Below are positions 35,490 through 50,162 of a stretch of 64,000 nucleotides of DNA, piece by piece. Within the stretch, counting starts at the first letter, position 1. Every line of letters begins with the position of its first letter. The position numbers and the translations under genes were made by a program. Below the pieces are notes generated by a model, which did not search any database, was not told the DNA's origin, and worked only from the letters and a program-made list of their open reading frames with translations. Location of the stretch: positions 15,565,798 through 15,629,797 of the forward strand of contig NC_051068.1 of NCBI RefSeq assembly GCF_004664715.2. The letters are read 5' to 3'. Origin of the DNA: Peromyscus leucopus (Eukaryota > Chordata > Mammalia > Rodentia > Cricetidae).

Positions 35490-37335
35490 ATTAAAAAGAA
35501 AATGTGTAAAAATGAATAGCAGGGTACAAATGACCCCATCAGGGAAATGGGAATAGAGGGGCTCTTTTTGCAGAGGAGAGGAAGGTAAATACAGAAGAAA
35601 GAGGATAAAACAACAATAAAGGTGTCTGAAAAAGTTATAAGCAATCTTATTACTATTTTTTAAAAAAAACCTATCATATATATAATTCTCTATATAAATA
35701 TACATATATACTCTAAATAAATTTTTCTCATCTGTGCTAACAATGCCCACTCTGAAAACCAAAGATCACCTAACAAAGCCCCCAATAGCAGACATGAGAA
35801 GCCTTCTTCTGAGGTGTTGGTCAGGGCTGTTGAAGAGACTCCCCAGACATACAGCCTACCGCTACTCTCCCCAGTAGTGGAAGGTGAGTTCTCACTGCTG
35901 AAGACGCCATGCGCTTCACACCGGAAAGGGCCCAGAGGCCCCTGAGCTGGAGCTGAACTGAAAGCCCCCTCCCTGAGGACTGGTTTTCATGGTACCAGAG
36001 AGGGCCATACAAGCTTCCAAAGGAGGGAGGCAAACAGCAGTCCTACTCAGCTATGAAGCCTATGAACCACAAGGCCGATGTGACCAGCAAGGCACAATAG
36101 TTCTGAGGGCACAGGTACAAATACCTTGATGGTAACCAACAAGTGCTCTATCAGTCTTACAACCTGCTCGAGAGGAAGGAAACTATGCCTAGTACTAGAA
36201 ACCCAGCTAACTATGTAATGCTTGTGACATCATGGTTATTGGAGGAGAACCTACAACCTGTAACCAGAGGCTTTTCTCTGTCGCGCCCCATCCTGAAGCT
36301 GTTTCCAAATAATTACTCAGTGGCTTATATTAATTATAAATGTTTGGCAGATGGCTCAGGCTTACTACTAGCAAGCTGTTACATTTAAATTAACCCATTT
36401 CTATTCATCTATGTATTGCTACGTGGCCTGTGGCTTACTGCTTCTTTCACATCTTGCTTCTTGGGCTTTTTGCAGTGTCCACTCTAACTGTGCCCTTCTT
36501 CATCTCTGTCTTCAGTTTGAATGTACCACCTAACCTTATTCTGTCTTGTCATTGGCCAAACACCTTTATTTATCAACCAATGAGAGCAACACATATTCAC
36601 AGCATGCAGAAAGACATCCCACAGCAACAACCACTACTTGACTAAACCAGCATAATCCCTAACAATCCAAACAGTTGTCCTTGTACCCACAGGTACGTGC
36701 ATCTTCAGCCCCATCAAGGAAACATTTCTTTGCAACAGACAGAGACTACTACAGAAAACCACAGCCGATCAAAATGCAGAGCTGTGGAGCTTCGTCCCAG
36801 TGGACACATTTACAAACACTTCTGCACCTAAGCTCAGGGATCATTGCAAAACAGGGAGTGGAAGACTGTACCAGCCTGAGGATGAGGGGGTTTGCTGTGA
36901 GCATGTGTCTCCTAGTAATATCAGAAGCTACACCCAGGAAGTCTCCCAACATGACTGCTTAAACATTAGCTGAACAAGGATGGTGCCAATAGAGATGCCA
37001 ATGTGCACTGAGAAATGCCCATGAGGTCTCAATCTCACAGAAAGAACTACAGACAATAAGGAATGCTGGAGGAGGACAGACAATCTTCTCTCTGGAAGAG
37101 CACACCAATTGGTTTTACAAAATGGTCAGCCCTGAAAACATATTTCTGAGTAACATTACACAGGCCAAACAGGTTATCCTTGGGAATATATATGTATATA
37201 CATATATGCATACAATAACATTTAATGAAAAAAGAGGCCATGGATTTAAAAGAGAGTAGGAAGGTCTATGGAGGAAAGAAGGGGAAGGAGAAATGTAATT
37301 AATTATAATCTCAGAAATTAAAATTAAAAATGGAA
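35490..37335 (+). mobile_element. L1 3' UTR fragment
   Basis: Sense L1 3' untranslated region. Landmarks shared in order with 27258-28660 include 'gcagacatgagaagcc', 'ttgcaacagacagag' and the GTATATAC palindrome. It ends with 'gaggccatggatttaaaaga' and an A-rich tail near 37330. It is interrupted by a solo LTR at 36259-36626. Only the 3' end of the L1 is present, as in a 5'-truncated insertion. Confidence 0.8.
36259..36626 (-). mobile_element. class II solo LTR, antisense, in L1 3' UTR
   Basis: A 368-bp LTR in reverse orientation (+ strand TGTAACC to CCCACAGCA, i.e. TGCTGTGGG as its true start). Perfect 6-bp duplication ACAACC at 36253-36258 and 36627-36632. The L1 sequence resumes directly after it. 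Related to the mys-like LTRs but a distinct subfamily. Confidence 0.9.
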
Positions 37336-37529
37336 ATGTGTCAAAGACTAACTGAAACCACCACGTATAAAACAAGGGGGAAAAGGAACAAATTAAAGAA
37401 AGCAGATGTTTAAGAGGTGGACAGGTAACCTACCATAATTTGATAATTATATACTGAACACATTCATCAAATTATCCCTCTTTGTTCCATAAATTTATAC
37501 AATTAAATTTATACAATTAAAACAATAGG

Positions 37530-38565
37530 TTTTAAAAACCCAATAAGAGAAATAATAAAGAAGATAACAGAAATAAATTAATTGAAAACATTTAAAAACA
37601 GGAAAAAATAAAAGAAACAGAAATGTGGCTGTTTTTAAAAGCTAGTTGAGATGAAGAACACTGTACTTAGACTGATTAGGAAGTAAAACAAGATACAAAT
37701 GACCAATACAAGGAGTGAGCACCACTAGTGTTGGACATACTTGTAATCCCAGCATGGTAAGGCAGAGTCAATGATCACGTGTTTGAGACCAACCTGAGAT
37801 ACATAGTTACGTTCTGTTTCAAAATTATGTGAAATATGATATAATGAGTGGCATTATGGACAATAAGAAGATAGGCATAGAATGTTATAAACAACTTTAT
37901 GTCAAGGAATTCAATTAATTACATGAAGTGAAAAAATACCCCAGTGAACACAGTCAAAATTCATTCATTAAGAAACAGACAACCTGAGTAGTTCGACTCT
38001 ATTAAAGAAATTAAATGTATTGTTTAGAATCATGTCACATTGACATCTCCAGGCACATAAGATGACATTGGTGAACCCTACCAGTCATTTAAGTAAAAAG
38101 TAACATCAATTCTATTCAAACTCCTTTAGAAAATTGAAGCAAAGTTAATACTTTCATACTAATTCTCTAGGGGCTAGTATTGGCTTGCTATTGAAACCTG
38201 ACAAAATCGTTGTTAGATAACAAAATGACAGATCAATGTCCCCTTATTATGATAAATTAACTATTCATACATTTTCCACATTGGGAAAATGTAAACAGAA
38301 GAGATAACATATCATTGCAAAGTGTTGTGGGTTTAGTTTATGAATATGGGATTGGTTAATCACTCAAAGTCAATTAATATAATTTATCACATTTAAAAAA
38401 AAAAAACAAGAAAAGAAGACCAAATGATGACCTCAATAAATGCCCTCCCAAAAAATAATTTGAAAACTGCTCAATATCTGTTATTGATAGAAAAATAACC
38501 TCTCAGAAAACTGAAAATAACAGAGAAAGTTCCAAATTGGTAAGAAGAATCTACAAGAAGGATGA
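37530..38565 (+). mobile_element. ancient L1 ORF2 relic
   Basis: Heavily diverged sense L1 with recognisable ORF2 stretches, for example 'aataataaagaagataacag' and 'ggttaatcactcaaagtcaa' (reverse transcriptase region). No open frame is left. An old B1-like SINE lies inside at 37712-37825. Probably an L1M-age element. Confidence 0.65.
37712..37825 (+). mobile_element. old B1-like SINE in the ancient L1
   Basis: 'cttgtaatcccagcatggta' and 'gagaccaacctgagatacat' are B1/7SL-derived, diverged and short. L1 sequence continues on both sides. Confidence 0.65.
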
Positions 38566-38655
38566 ACTGGGAATCCAGCTCAGTGGTAGAGTCCTTGCTT
38601 GGCCTGTGTGAAGCTTAAGGCTTACTCTCCAGGACAACAGCAATCTAGAACACAC
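38566..38655 (+). mobile_element. ID-type SINE, diverged
   Basis: 'ccagctcagtggtagagtcc' is the A box of an ID head. The downstream part is degraded. Confidence 0.65.
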
Positions 38656-38819
38656 AGTTTCCAGCCTGTGTAATAGTGAGAGGTGGAACATTTCCCCCTA
38701 AAGATCAGAAACAAGACAAAGATGCTTGCTATCACTGTCCCCAGTCAACTCTGAACCAGAGATGACAGCACAAGGCAAGAAACAGGAAAAAGGGGCACCC
38801 TCACTGCAACGGGCTTCAG

Positions 38820-39209
38820 TGTAGCTAGAGTTTTCCTGCCTTGCCCACAGTCAGGACAAATCTTTGTCACCCGCCAGTCCCACAGCTGCTCAGACCCAAC
38901 CAGGTAAACACAGAGACTTATATTGCTTACAAACTGTATGGCCGTGGCAGGCTTCTTGCTAACTGTTCTTATATCTTAAATTAATCCATTTCTATAAATC
39001 TATACCTTGCCACGTGGCTTGTGGCTTACCAGAGTCTTCACATGCTGCTGGTCATGGCAGCAGCTGGTGGTGTCTCTCTGCCTCAGCCTTCTGCTTCCCA
39101 GAATTCTCCTCTCTCCTTGTCCCACCAACTTCCTGCCTGGCCACTGGCCAATTAGTGTTTTATTTATTGACCAATCAGAGCAATTTGACATACAGACCAT
39201 CCCACAGCA
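38820..39209 (-). mobile_element. mys-like solo LTR, antisense
   Basis: A 390-bp LTR read on the minus strand from TGCTGTGGGATG to CTAGCTACA, with a perfect 6-bp duplication CTTCAG (38814-38819 and 39210-39215). Its last part (+ strand 38830-38915) is of the type also seen at 61148-61537, and differs from the 9527-type LTR. Confidence 0.92.
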
Positions 39210-39329
39210 CTTCAGAACAAAAGTTCCAAGTAAATTTAGCATGGTTGAAGGATTTAAGGTCAGTGCATAAAACAAAACACAACAAAAAGACCAAAGAAAA
39301 TCAGGAACTAAAGAAAAAACTCTGTATCA

Positions 39330-39720
39330 TATTGCTTTTCTGTGGCTATTATAACCAAATACCCCAAACATTATATATGGTTTATTATGACACAAATCCT
39401 CTTAATTCCACCTTCAAAACCAGTAGGCAACCTTTGGTGTGGCAAAGAAATGAGAAAACCAAGCACTACCCCACATTCCCAGGTCCAGCTCTGGGCTGTA
39501 CTCTCCCAACTTGAGGGAGGCTAGAACCCCACATCAGACACACAACCAAGGAAAGAAGTCTGTATGGGTAGGTCACATCCTAAAGCACAGACAACATGAA
39601 ATTCCAAGACAGGATGTGCCCCTCCAAACCCCACAATCCTATAGAAATGTTTTCCAATGAGAATTGACTTAGAAGAACCCCAGCACACAGAATTTAGAAG
39701 AACAATCTTGACTTGAGCCA
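39330..39720 (-). mobile_element. possible MaLR LTR relic
   Basis: 'gcttttctgtggctattata' followed by 'ccaaatacccc' loosely resembles the antisense start of old MLT/MST-type MaLR LTRs. The remainder is too diverged to confirm. Confidence 0.3.
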
Positions 39721-39849
39721 AGATTTCAAGGCGTTAAGACAGGAGAAGAATCTCAGTGAACTTAAAGAAGAGAGAGCGAGCTCCTGGATGCCAGGCAGAG
39801 GGACAAACGCACCACTGAGGGAAGACACAAGGACAAACTGAATTCAGTC

Positions 39850-39995
39850 CCAGCAGTGACACCACACACCCCAGTTCCAGCACTCAGGAGGCAGATCACG
39901 CCGATCTCTGAGTTCAAGGCCAGCCTGGTCTACAGAGCAAGTTCCATCACAGCCAGGACTACACAGAGAATCCTGTCTTGAGAAACTGGGTGAGG
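39850..39995 (+). mobile_element. B1 SINE, partly rearranged
   Basis: 'agttccagcactcaggaggc', 'gttcaaggccagcctggtct' and 'gaatcctgtcttgag' are B1. The head is degraded and the tail is replaced by G-rich sequence. Confidence 0.8.
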
Positions 39996-40009
39996 CGGGG
40001 AGAGAAGAA

Positions 40010-41767
40010 AACTGAATTTATTAGAGAGACAGACACATTGAAGAGAACTCAGGCTGTAATGAAGAGGAATTTGAAAAGCTCAATGACTTAATTGGAAAAC
40101 TCTGGGGAAATCTTTACAAGGCTTGAGTAGAAGATAGAAAATCATGATTTGAATATAAAATAGAAGACTTGTAACACTCAAACAAAAATATGAATTAAAA
40201 GAATACACAAAAGAAACATGCAGAAATTATGGGACACAATGAAAAGACTAAGTCTTCTAATTATAGGCCTAGATGAAAGAGAATTCCAGTTCGATGGCAT
40301 AGATTGGATCTTCAACAGAATCATGGAATAAAACTCCCCCAAAATAAGGGAAGAAATACAAGAAGCCCACAAGATGTCAAACAGACAGGACCAGAAAAGA
40401 AATCTCCAATGGCATATTATAATTAAGACACTAACAAAGAGCCCAGAGAGAATATTGATAGCTGCAAGAAAAAAATACAAAAGTCACATGTGAAGGAAAA
40501 CCCATCCCAATAACAGCTGATTTCTCAATGAAAACTTGAAAAGTCAGAAGAGCTTGGAACAATGTTCTAAAAGATCACAGATGCCAACTAGTGTGCCCAG
40601 CAAAACTGCCTGTCATAGTTGAAAGAGAAAGAAAAGGCTTCCATATAAGAACAGTCTAAAAGAATTTGTGTCCACAAAACTAAGACTACAGAGAAGAATG
40701 GAAGCAATAGTTCAGACTGAAGAGAGCCGAGCCACAAGACTACAGGAAGAAAACAAAGTTAGAATTACTGAAACACAAAGTAAGAATGCAAATGGGAAAA
40801 ATTACAACCACCAACACACATTCTTTCAACAATAACTTAAATACTAATAAACTCCTCACTAAGAAGACACTGGTTGGATGAGTGGATTAAGAAAAAAGTC
40901 CATCTTTCTGTTATCTACAAGAAATTCATCATAGCTTCAAAGATAAATGCCACCTTCCAGCAAAAGATGGAGGAAGGAGTTCCAAGCAAATGGAACCAGG
41001 AAACAAGCAGGTATCACCATCCTAATGTCTGACAAAATAGAACTCAAAGTAAAATCAATCAGAAGAGACAAAGGACACTTGATTCTAATTGAGGAAACAA
41101 TTAACCAAGAAGACATCACAATCCTAAACATATATGTCCCGAACGCTTGATGTGCCTGAGTTCATAAAAAGCACACTACAAAATGTTTACAGATTAAGTG
41201 CAACTCAGTAACAGTAGGTGATTCCAGTTTCCCACTTTCTCCAACAGACAGTCAACAGGACAGAAAATACACACAGAAAAATTGCTACTAAGTGACATTA
41301 TACACCAGATGGGGCTTGATACACATCTACAGAATATTCCACCGAAGAACATGCAAATCTACTCGGCAAATATGGGAGCTTCTCTAAAATAGACCATATA
41401 CTAAGACCTAAGACACATCCTAACGAATTCAGAAAAATTGAAATAACTCTGTATACACTACCTAACCACAGCACAATAATGCTTAAAATCAACAGGAAAA
41501 AAACAAAAACAAAAACAAAAAACTCATTGAGATTAAACAACACATTATTGAATGATGAAGGGTCAAAGAAGAAACCAAGAAAAAAGTTTAAAATTTCTTT
41601 GAACTAAATGAAAATAAAAACACCACACAACAAAACCTCTGAGACACATTAAGAGCAATCCTAAGAGGGAAATTGATAAAAGTAAGTGCCTACATTGAAA
41701 AAAATTCAGAAAGAGCACAAATAAATGACTTAATAATGCAACTTAAAAATAAAGAAAAAGAACAAGC
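40010..41767 (+). mobile_element. L1 fragment, ORF1 to endonuclease region
   Basis: It begins in the ORF1 coiled coil ('gaagagaactcaggctgtaa'), runs through the ORF1 C-terminal half (about 40250-40640) and the inter-ORF region. It reaches the ORF2 endonuclease domain (about 40870-41560) and ends near 'gaaaaagaacaagcc'. Many frameshifts. The next L1 starts directly after it with 5' UTR, so this older L1 may have been the landing site, with 51975-54780 as its 3' remainder. Confidence 0.75.
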
Positions 41768-42476
41768 CAACCATTCCCTGGGACTCTACCAGAACCTTGG
41801 TGTAGACCTAGCTTTGCTCCTTCCCATGGACCCTTTCAGCCTGCCCTTCTAGCCTACCCCCATTCCTTTGTATCAGCCACTGATACCTACAAACACTTTC
41901 TACCTGGGACCCCCAGTGGCCCACCAGGCTGGAACTCAGGTAGGCAATTTTCTCCATCTGTTCTGTCCTCCATTATGTTTTTTCCTGTCTCACCCCAGGC
42001 CTGTAGCAGCCTGTTTACAGATGCCGCTTTCCCCACCTCAAATCCATGCACTGGAAACCCCAACTCCTGGTACAGACCAAGGGTCTCCCTAGCCTTTTCA
42101 CCTGTCATCCAGTTTATTCTGTTTTACTGCAATCTATTTTCAGGAATCCCTTCTCCCACCACACCTCCGACCTACTGGCGACCCTCCTCTAGGTGTGAAC
42201 AGGATCCTTCATTTCTTTGGCACAGTCCTTCTCAGTCTCTTCTCCCAGCCCATCTCCACTCCTCTCTGCCATCCACCACCCTACAGAAGCACTTTCTCCC
42301 AGGGAACCCACAACACCATACTTTCCTAAGATCCACCAAGGACAAAAGAAACTACTGAATGGAACACCCACTCAAAGAAGGCAAGAGTAGACACGGAAAA
42401 TTAGAATCATCTCTGTTGTAACTCCATATACCTAAGCACCGGCACAAAAAACATAAATATTGACGGCCAAAACAAT

Positions 42477-42671
42477 ATGCTTCCACTAGAACCCAGTAAC
42501 CCTAATACAGAAGACCCTGAGAAATGTAATACTGCTGAAGCACAAGACAAGGACTTCAAAACAGCAATTATAAATATGTTCAAGGACATTAGAAACAATA
42601 TGAACAAATCCCTCGATGAAGTCTGTGAAAACAAACAGTTGAATGAAATAATGAAAAAAATCACAACATGA
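42477..42671 (+). pseudogene. L1 ORF1 N-terminal fragment
   Basis: A 64-codon open start of ORF1, ending at a stop after an A run. The polar N-terminal segment and start of the coiled coil are visible. Downstream ORF1 continues in other frames. Confidence 0.7.
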
Positions 42672-43002
42672 AGATAGGATTTAATGAAGAAACAGAATCA
42701 CCAAAGAAAATGAAAATTGAGGTAAAACTGGAAATGAAAAATTTGGGAAGTCAAATAAAAACATCTAATATCAGATCTAAGCCTCAACCACAGAGTTCAG
42801 GACATGGAGTGGGAAAATCTTAGACACTGAAGACGAGGAGGAAGAAATGGATAGCTCAGGATAGCTTAGAAAACGTTGAATCTGAAAATATCCAGGCACA
42901 AAGCATCCAGAAAAATCTAGGACAGTGTGAAAAGACCAGATCCATGAATATTAGGACTAGAAGAAGGAGAAGAAACCCAGGTCAAAAGCACAGAATATTT
43001 TC

Positions 43003-43284
43003 TTTTTATTTATTCTTCTCTAATACAATATATCCCAACTGCAGCCTCCCTTTCCTTCAAACCTCCCAACTCCCCCCAACACACACATATATCTTCCCTC
43101 TTCCCCAGATGCACACCTCCTCCTCCGTCTCTCTTCTGAAAAGAGCAGGCCCTCCAGGGATATCAACCAAACATGGTAATCATGTTGCAACAAGACTAGG
43201 TGCAAACCCTCATATCAAGGCTAGAGGAGATAACCCAGTAGGAGGAAAAGGGTCCCAAAAGCAGGCAAAAGAGTCAGAGACACT
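43003..43284 (-). mobile_element. antisense L1 3'-end insertion in L1 ORF1
   Basis: It starts T-rich ('tttttatttattcttctc') and follows with the reverse complement of an L1 3' UTR end ('gggatatcaaccaaacatgg'). It is flanked by 'acagaatattttc' (42990-43002) and 'acagaaaatattttc' (43285-43299), a target-site duplication with a 2-base length change. ORF1 sequence is continuous across it. Confidence 0.82.
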
Positions 43285-43491
43285 ACAGAAAATATTTTCA
43301 ACAAAATAATGAATACTCTAAAGAAGGAAGTATCTATTAAGGTTTAAGAAGCATACAAATTATCAAAACACTAAACATACAGAACAAAGGAAGAATGTTA
43401 AAAGCTTCAGGGAGAAACATGAAATGAAGAATAAAGGCACAGAAATTAGAGTAACACCTGACTTCTCAGTGGAGACTCTGAAAGCCAGAAG

Positions 43492-43959
43492 TATGGTGAT
43501 ATTTTAATTGTACTGAAATGTGATTTTATTTGTATGTTAATAAATAAAATTGCCTGGGGGTCAGAGCTAATAGTAAGCCATAGCAGAGCTGGGCGTTTGT
43601 GGTGCATGCCTTTAATGCCAGCTCTTGGTAGGCAGAGTTAGGTATTCTCTGTGTGGTCAAGGATACAGCCAGCATTGGAGACACATGCCTTTAATCTCAA
43701 TACCATAGAAGACCCAGAGGGCTGTACATACAGGCAGTGATGAGGCAGTCATGTGGTTGGGTTTACAACCAATGAGAAGGCAGAACAGAAAGTCTATATA
43801 AAGACAAACAGACAGGAAGTAGGTCTCTTTTAGAGAGGTCTCTTGGCTGAAGAGGCTAGCTGCAGCAGGCAGGTAAGGCTCTTAGCTCTGATCTCTTGGC
43901 TTTCTTCTTTGCATTGGTTCTGTGTTTCTTATTTAATAAGAAGGTTGGTTACATCTACA
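43492..43959 (+). mobile_element. ERVK-type solo LTR in L1 ORF1
   Basis: 468 bp, + strand TATGGTGAT (expected TGTGGTGAT) to CATCTACA, with a perfect 6-bp duplication CAGAAG (43486-43491 and 43960-43965). Contains a TATA-like 'tctatataaag' and a B1-like internal stretch. Same family as 50335-50758. The L1 ORF1 reads on after removal. Confidence 0.92.
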
Positions 43960-45133
43960 CAGAAGGGCCTGGATAAGTGTTCTACAAACTCTGAGAGACC
44001 ACACATGTCATCCAGATTACTACAGTCCAGACCATAGCCAGCAAAACTATTAATTACAATAGATGGAGAGAGAAAAATGTTCTATGGTAAAATTGCATTT
44101 AAGCCATATTGATCTACAAATCCAGCCCTGCCGAAGGTGTTATAAGGAAAACTTTAATCCAAAGAGGTGAACCACACCCAAGAAAAAATAATAAGGAATA
44201 AACAACACAAGAACATTATATCACAAGAAGGGGAGAACCCACTTCACAACAACAAAATAACAGAAATCAATAAACACTGCTCATTGATAACTCTAAATAC
44301 TGATAGTTTCAATTCCACAACAAAAAGACTCAAACTAACAGAGTTGATTAGAAAACAAGATCCATCTTTCTGCTGCTTACAAGAAACACACCTTGCCAAA
44401 AAGCATAGATACAACCTCAGGGCAAAAGTATAGAAAAAGGTATTCCAAAGAAATGGACCTAAGAAGCAGGCATTTTAATATCTGACAAATGAACTTCAAA
44501 CCTACAGTAACCAGAAAAGATAGGGAAGAATACTACATACTCATCAAGGAAAAAAATCCTCCAAGAGAACACTGTAATTCCTAACATCTATGCACCAAAC
44601 ATAAAAGAAACACTATTAGATCTAAACATCACATATTGACCCTCATACAGTGATGGCGACATCAATATCCCACTCCTGCTAATAGACAGGTCATCCAGAC
44701 AAAAACTAAACAGAAATGCTGGAGTTAAATAACATCATAAATCAAATGGACCTAGCAAATATTTATAGATCATTTCACCCAAACACGCAAAAAATGTTTT
44801 CTTCTCAGCATTTCATGGAACCTTCTCAAAAATTAACCACATGCTTGGACACAAGACTCAACAGATAGAAGAAAATTTGGAATAGCAGCCTGTATCCTAT
44901 CTGGTCACCATAGCTTAAAGCTGGACATCAACAACAAAAACTATACAAACTCGTGGAAATGGAACAACTCAGTACTGGATGAAAATTGGTTAATACAGAA
45001 ATGAAGAATGAAATGCAAAATCTTTAGGATTTAATAGACATGAAAACACAACCTACCCAAACCTATAGGATACAGGAAGGCAGTTCAAAGAGGCAAGTTC
45101 ATAGCACTAAGTGCCCACATTAAAAAAAAAATT

Positions 45134-46608
<1,475 letters not shown>

Positions 46609-49600
46609 CTGGAGAGACCTCATATTAGCAACTTAGCAGCACACCAGAAAGCTTTAGAACAAAAGGAAGAAATAACACCCCAAAAAGTAGACAGCAAAAA
46701 ATAAATTCAGGGCTCAAATCAGTGAAATCAATGAACTCAAGAGTTGCTTCTTGGAGAAAATCGACAGGACTGAGAAACTCTTGGCCAAACTGACTACAAG
46801 ATGGAAAGAGAAGATCCAATTTAATGGAATTGGAGATGAAACAAGTGCATCACATTAGACATTAAGGAAATCCAGAGAATTATATGAACATACTTTTAAA
46901 AAAATCTATACTCCATCAACTGGAAAAAACCTAAAGGAAATAGGTAAATTTCTTGGTATATATGACCTATTAAAGTTAAATAAAGATCAGATAAACAATT
47001 TAAACATATCATAACCCCTAGTGAAATAGAAGCAGTAATTAAAAATCTCCCTTCCAGAAAACAGCCTAGGGCCAGATGGAGTCAGAACAGAATTCTCTCA
47101 GACCTTCAAGGACAAATTACCACCTATACTGCTCAAAGTATTCCACAAACTACAAACTGAAGAAGCACTTCTTAATTCTTTTTATGAGGTCACAATAACG
47201 CTGATGCCTAAACCACATAAAGACCCAACAAAAAAGGAACATTTTAGACAAATATCCCTTATGAGTGCAGATGCAAAAATCCTTAATAAAACCTAATCCA
47301 AGATTATCATTCTCCATGATCAAGTAGGCTTCATCCCAGAAATGCAGAGATAGTTCAACAAAATAAATCTATAAATATGATCCAGCATTTGAACAAACAG
47401 AAGACAAAAACCATATGAAAAGGACTTTAAAAACAATTCAACATTCCTCCATGATGAAAGTCCTGGAGAGACTAGGGATACAAGGGACATACCTCAATAT
47501 AATAAAGACAGTTCACAACAAGCCCACAGCCAACATCAACATAAACAAAGAGAAACTCAAAGCATTTCCACTAAAACCAGAAACAAACAAGGTTGTTCAC
47601 TCTTTCCATATCTATTCAACTTAGTAGTTAGTCTTAGGTAGTAGAGCAATTAGACAACTGAAGAGATCAAGGGGATACAAATAGGAAAGGATACAAAAAA
47701 CCAAAGTATCTTTATTTGCAGGTGATACGATTTTATGTATAAGACTCTAAGAACTCCAACAGGAAATTTGTGCAGCTGATAAACTCTTTCAGCAAAGAAG
47801 CAGGCTACAAAATTAACATACAAAAACCTGTAGTCCTTCTATGATCAAACAACAAACACATTGAGAAAGAAATCAGAGAGCCAAACCTCTTACAATAGCA
47901 AAAAATAAAAAAATAAATAAATAAATGGGATAACTCTAACCAAGCAAGTGAAAGACTTGTATAATAAAAACTAAGACATCAAAGAAAAAAATTGAAGAGA
48001 CATCAAACAATTAGAAAAATTTACAGTGCTTGTGGAGTGTTAAGATTAATATAGTAAAAATGGCCATTCTACCAAAAGCAATCTATAGATTCAATAAAAA
48101 TCCCACCAAAATGCCAACACAAATCTTTACAGAAATCAATTTTCAGCTTCACATGGAAATACAAATATTCTAGAATAGTTAAAACAATCCTAACTGATAA
48201 AAGTATTACCATCGCAGATTTAAATTTTATTACTACAGAGCTGTAGTAATATAAAGATAGCATGATATTCACAGGAAAACAGACACATGAACCAGTAGAA
48301 CTGAAGACCCAGGCATAAGTCCACACACTTATAGACACCTGATTCCTTTTTTTTTTTTTTTTTACAAAGTCCAAAATACACACCAGAAGGAAAAAAAAAA
48401 AACAGCATTTTCAACAAATTGTCTTGGCCAAACTAGATGGCTGCATATAGAAGAATATAAATAAATGCATATTGATCACCCTGCATAAAACTCAACTCCA
48501 AATGAGTCAAAGACCTCAACATATGAAGAGATGTCATGAATATGATAGAATTGTCTTGAACTCATTGGCACAGGAGAAGACATTCTGAACAGGACACTGA
48601 TTACATAGTCATTAAGACTTAACAATTAATAAATGGGACCTCGGGAAACTGGAAAGATTCTGCATGACAAAGGATACCATCATTTGACAAATCATCAGCC
48701 TCCAAACTGAGGAAAGTCTTTACCAATCACACAGTTGATAGAGGGTTAATATCTAAAATATATAAAGAACTAACAAAAAAAAAAAAAAAACCTGTGGACC
48801 AAGAAAACAAATACTCCAACTACTAAATAGAGTAAAGAACTACCAGAGCTCCCAAAAAATAACACCCAATTGAGAAACACAAGGAAGTGTTCAACATCTT
48901 GAGTCATTGGTGAAATTCAAATCAAAATGACTTTGAGATTCCTCTTGTATTAGTCAAAATAGCCAAGATCAATAAAACAAATGACAGTTCATCTGACAAG
49001 ATTGTAGAGAAGAAGGGACACTCATCCAGTGCTGGTAGAAGTACAGATTTATATAGTCACTATGGAAATCAATATGGTGGTTATTCAGGAAGCTGGAAAT
49101 AGATATATGTGAAGATTGAGCTATCCCGCTCTTGGGTATGTACCCAAGGACTCCACATTCTACTATAGAGACTCTTGTCCATCCATGTTCATTGCTTCCC
49201 TATTCAGAGTAGACAGAAATCCAATAGATGAAGGATAATGAAAATGTGATATACTTAGTGGAATATTATTCAGCCATTAAGAAAAATTAAATTATAAAAA
49301 TTCCAAGTAAATGGGTGAAGATAGGAAAAATCACTCTTAGTGAGATAACTCAGACCCCCAAAGTCAAATATTGTATTTTCTTTAAATGTGTCAATGTTAG
49401 CATTTTAGCATTTGATAGGCAGGCTAGAATTTGTATAACAAAAAAGTTAGGTATAGTGTAAGGAACTAGGAAGAAAAGGGAGGACTCCTAAGGTAGAGGA
49501 AATAAAACATAAAGTAATAGAGAGACAGGGAGCAGATCATAGCAGGACGATTGAACTGGAGGGCATGAAAGAGAAGTGTAAGGGAGGGAATATGGAGAGG

Positions 49601-49662
49601 GACATCTAACTAACACTAAGGGCTATATGGAAACCAACTGTAGTAGAAACCTCTTAAATACA
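46609..49662 (+). pseudogene. L1 ORF2 remainder (reverse transcriptase and C-terminal part)
   Basis: Continuation of ORF2 after the Arf1 insertion: 'ctggagagacctcatattag' joins the sequence broken at 45125. Reverse transcriptase motifs are recognisable around 47040-47760. The catalytic motif normally written FADD reads Phe-Ala-Gly-Asp near 47715-47726, so one catalytic aspartate is lost. Many stops and frameshifts. 47926-48500 and 48880-49400 follow the ORF2 C-terminal region. Confidence 0.75.
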
Positions 49663-50063
49663 TGTGGGAGCCCACAACTAACTCAGTTTCCCAGTTTGAA
49701 TTTGAAGTCTATTCTGAGTCAATAAAATTCAGGCTTGCTTGCTCCAGGGCTGTGAGAAAGTCCTAATTAGACCATGGGAAGGAACATACTATCTAGCTAG
49801 ATGTAGGCTGTTGATGTCAGCTGGAGGTACATTGAGATAGAAAATGAAACTGCCTGCTCCTTGATGCAAGGCAGGATAGACAGTGGCTGAATGCCTGTGC
49901 TGTGCATTGTTCTACCTCTGTCCTTCAAGAATGTATATAAGCTGGCTGTGAAATAAACTCAGGGCTGTCTGGCATTGACTGGCAGACCTCTCGACTCTTT
50001 CCTGTCTTCTTCATTGTCTCTTCAATCCGCATGCCTCTACCCAGCTACCAGCTGGCTCTGACA
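49663..50063 (+). mobile_element. class II solo LTR in L1 3' region
   Basis: 401 bp, TGTGGGAGCCC to CTCTGACA, with 6-bp duplication AATACA/AATATA (one mismatch). Contains 'gtatataagctggctg' as a TATA-like box and 'gaaataaactcagg' as poly(A) signal in the expected order. The start resembles IAP/betaretroviral LTRs. Confidence 0.85.
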
Positions 50064-50162
50064 AATATATACATACATGAAAGAAATCTAACTGAATTAA
50101 CCAAACAGCAGGGGAGAAAATGCTTCAACTAGGCATCTTTTGCTACCAAGTAGAACCTCCAA

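Noticed and set aside
39014..39514. 166-codon open frame
   Set aside because: It lies mostly across the antisense mys-like LTR (38820-39209) and flank, and its start falls inside the LTR.
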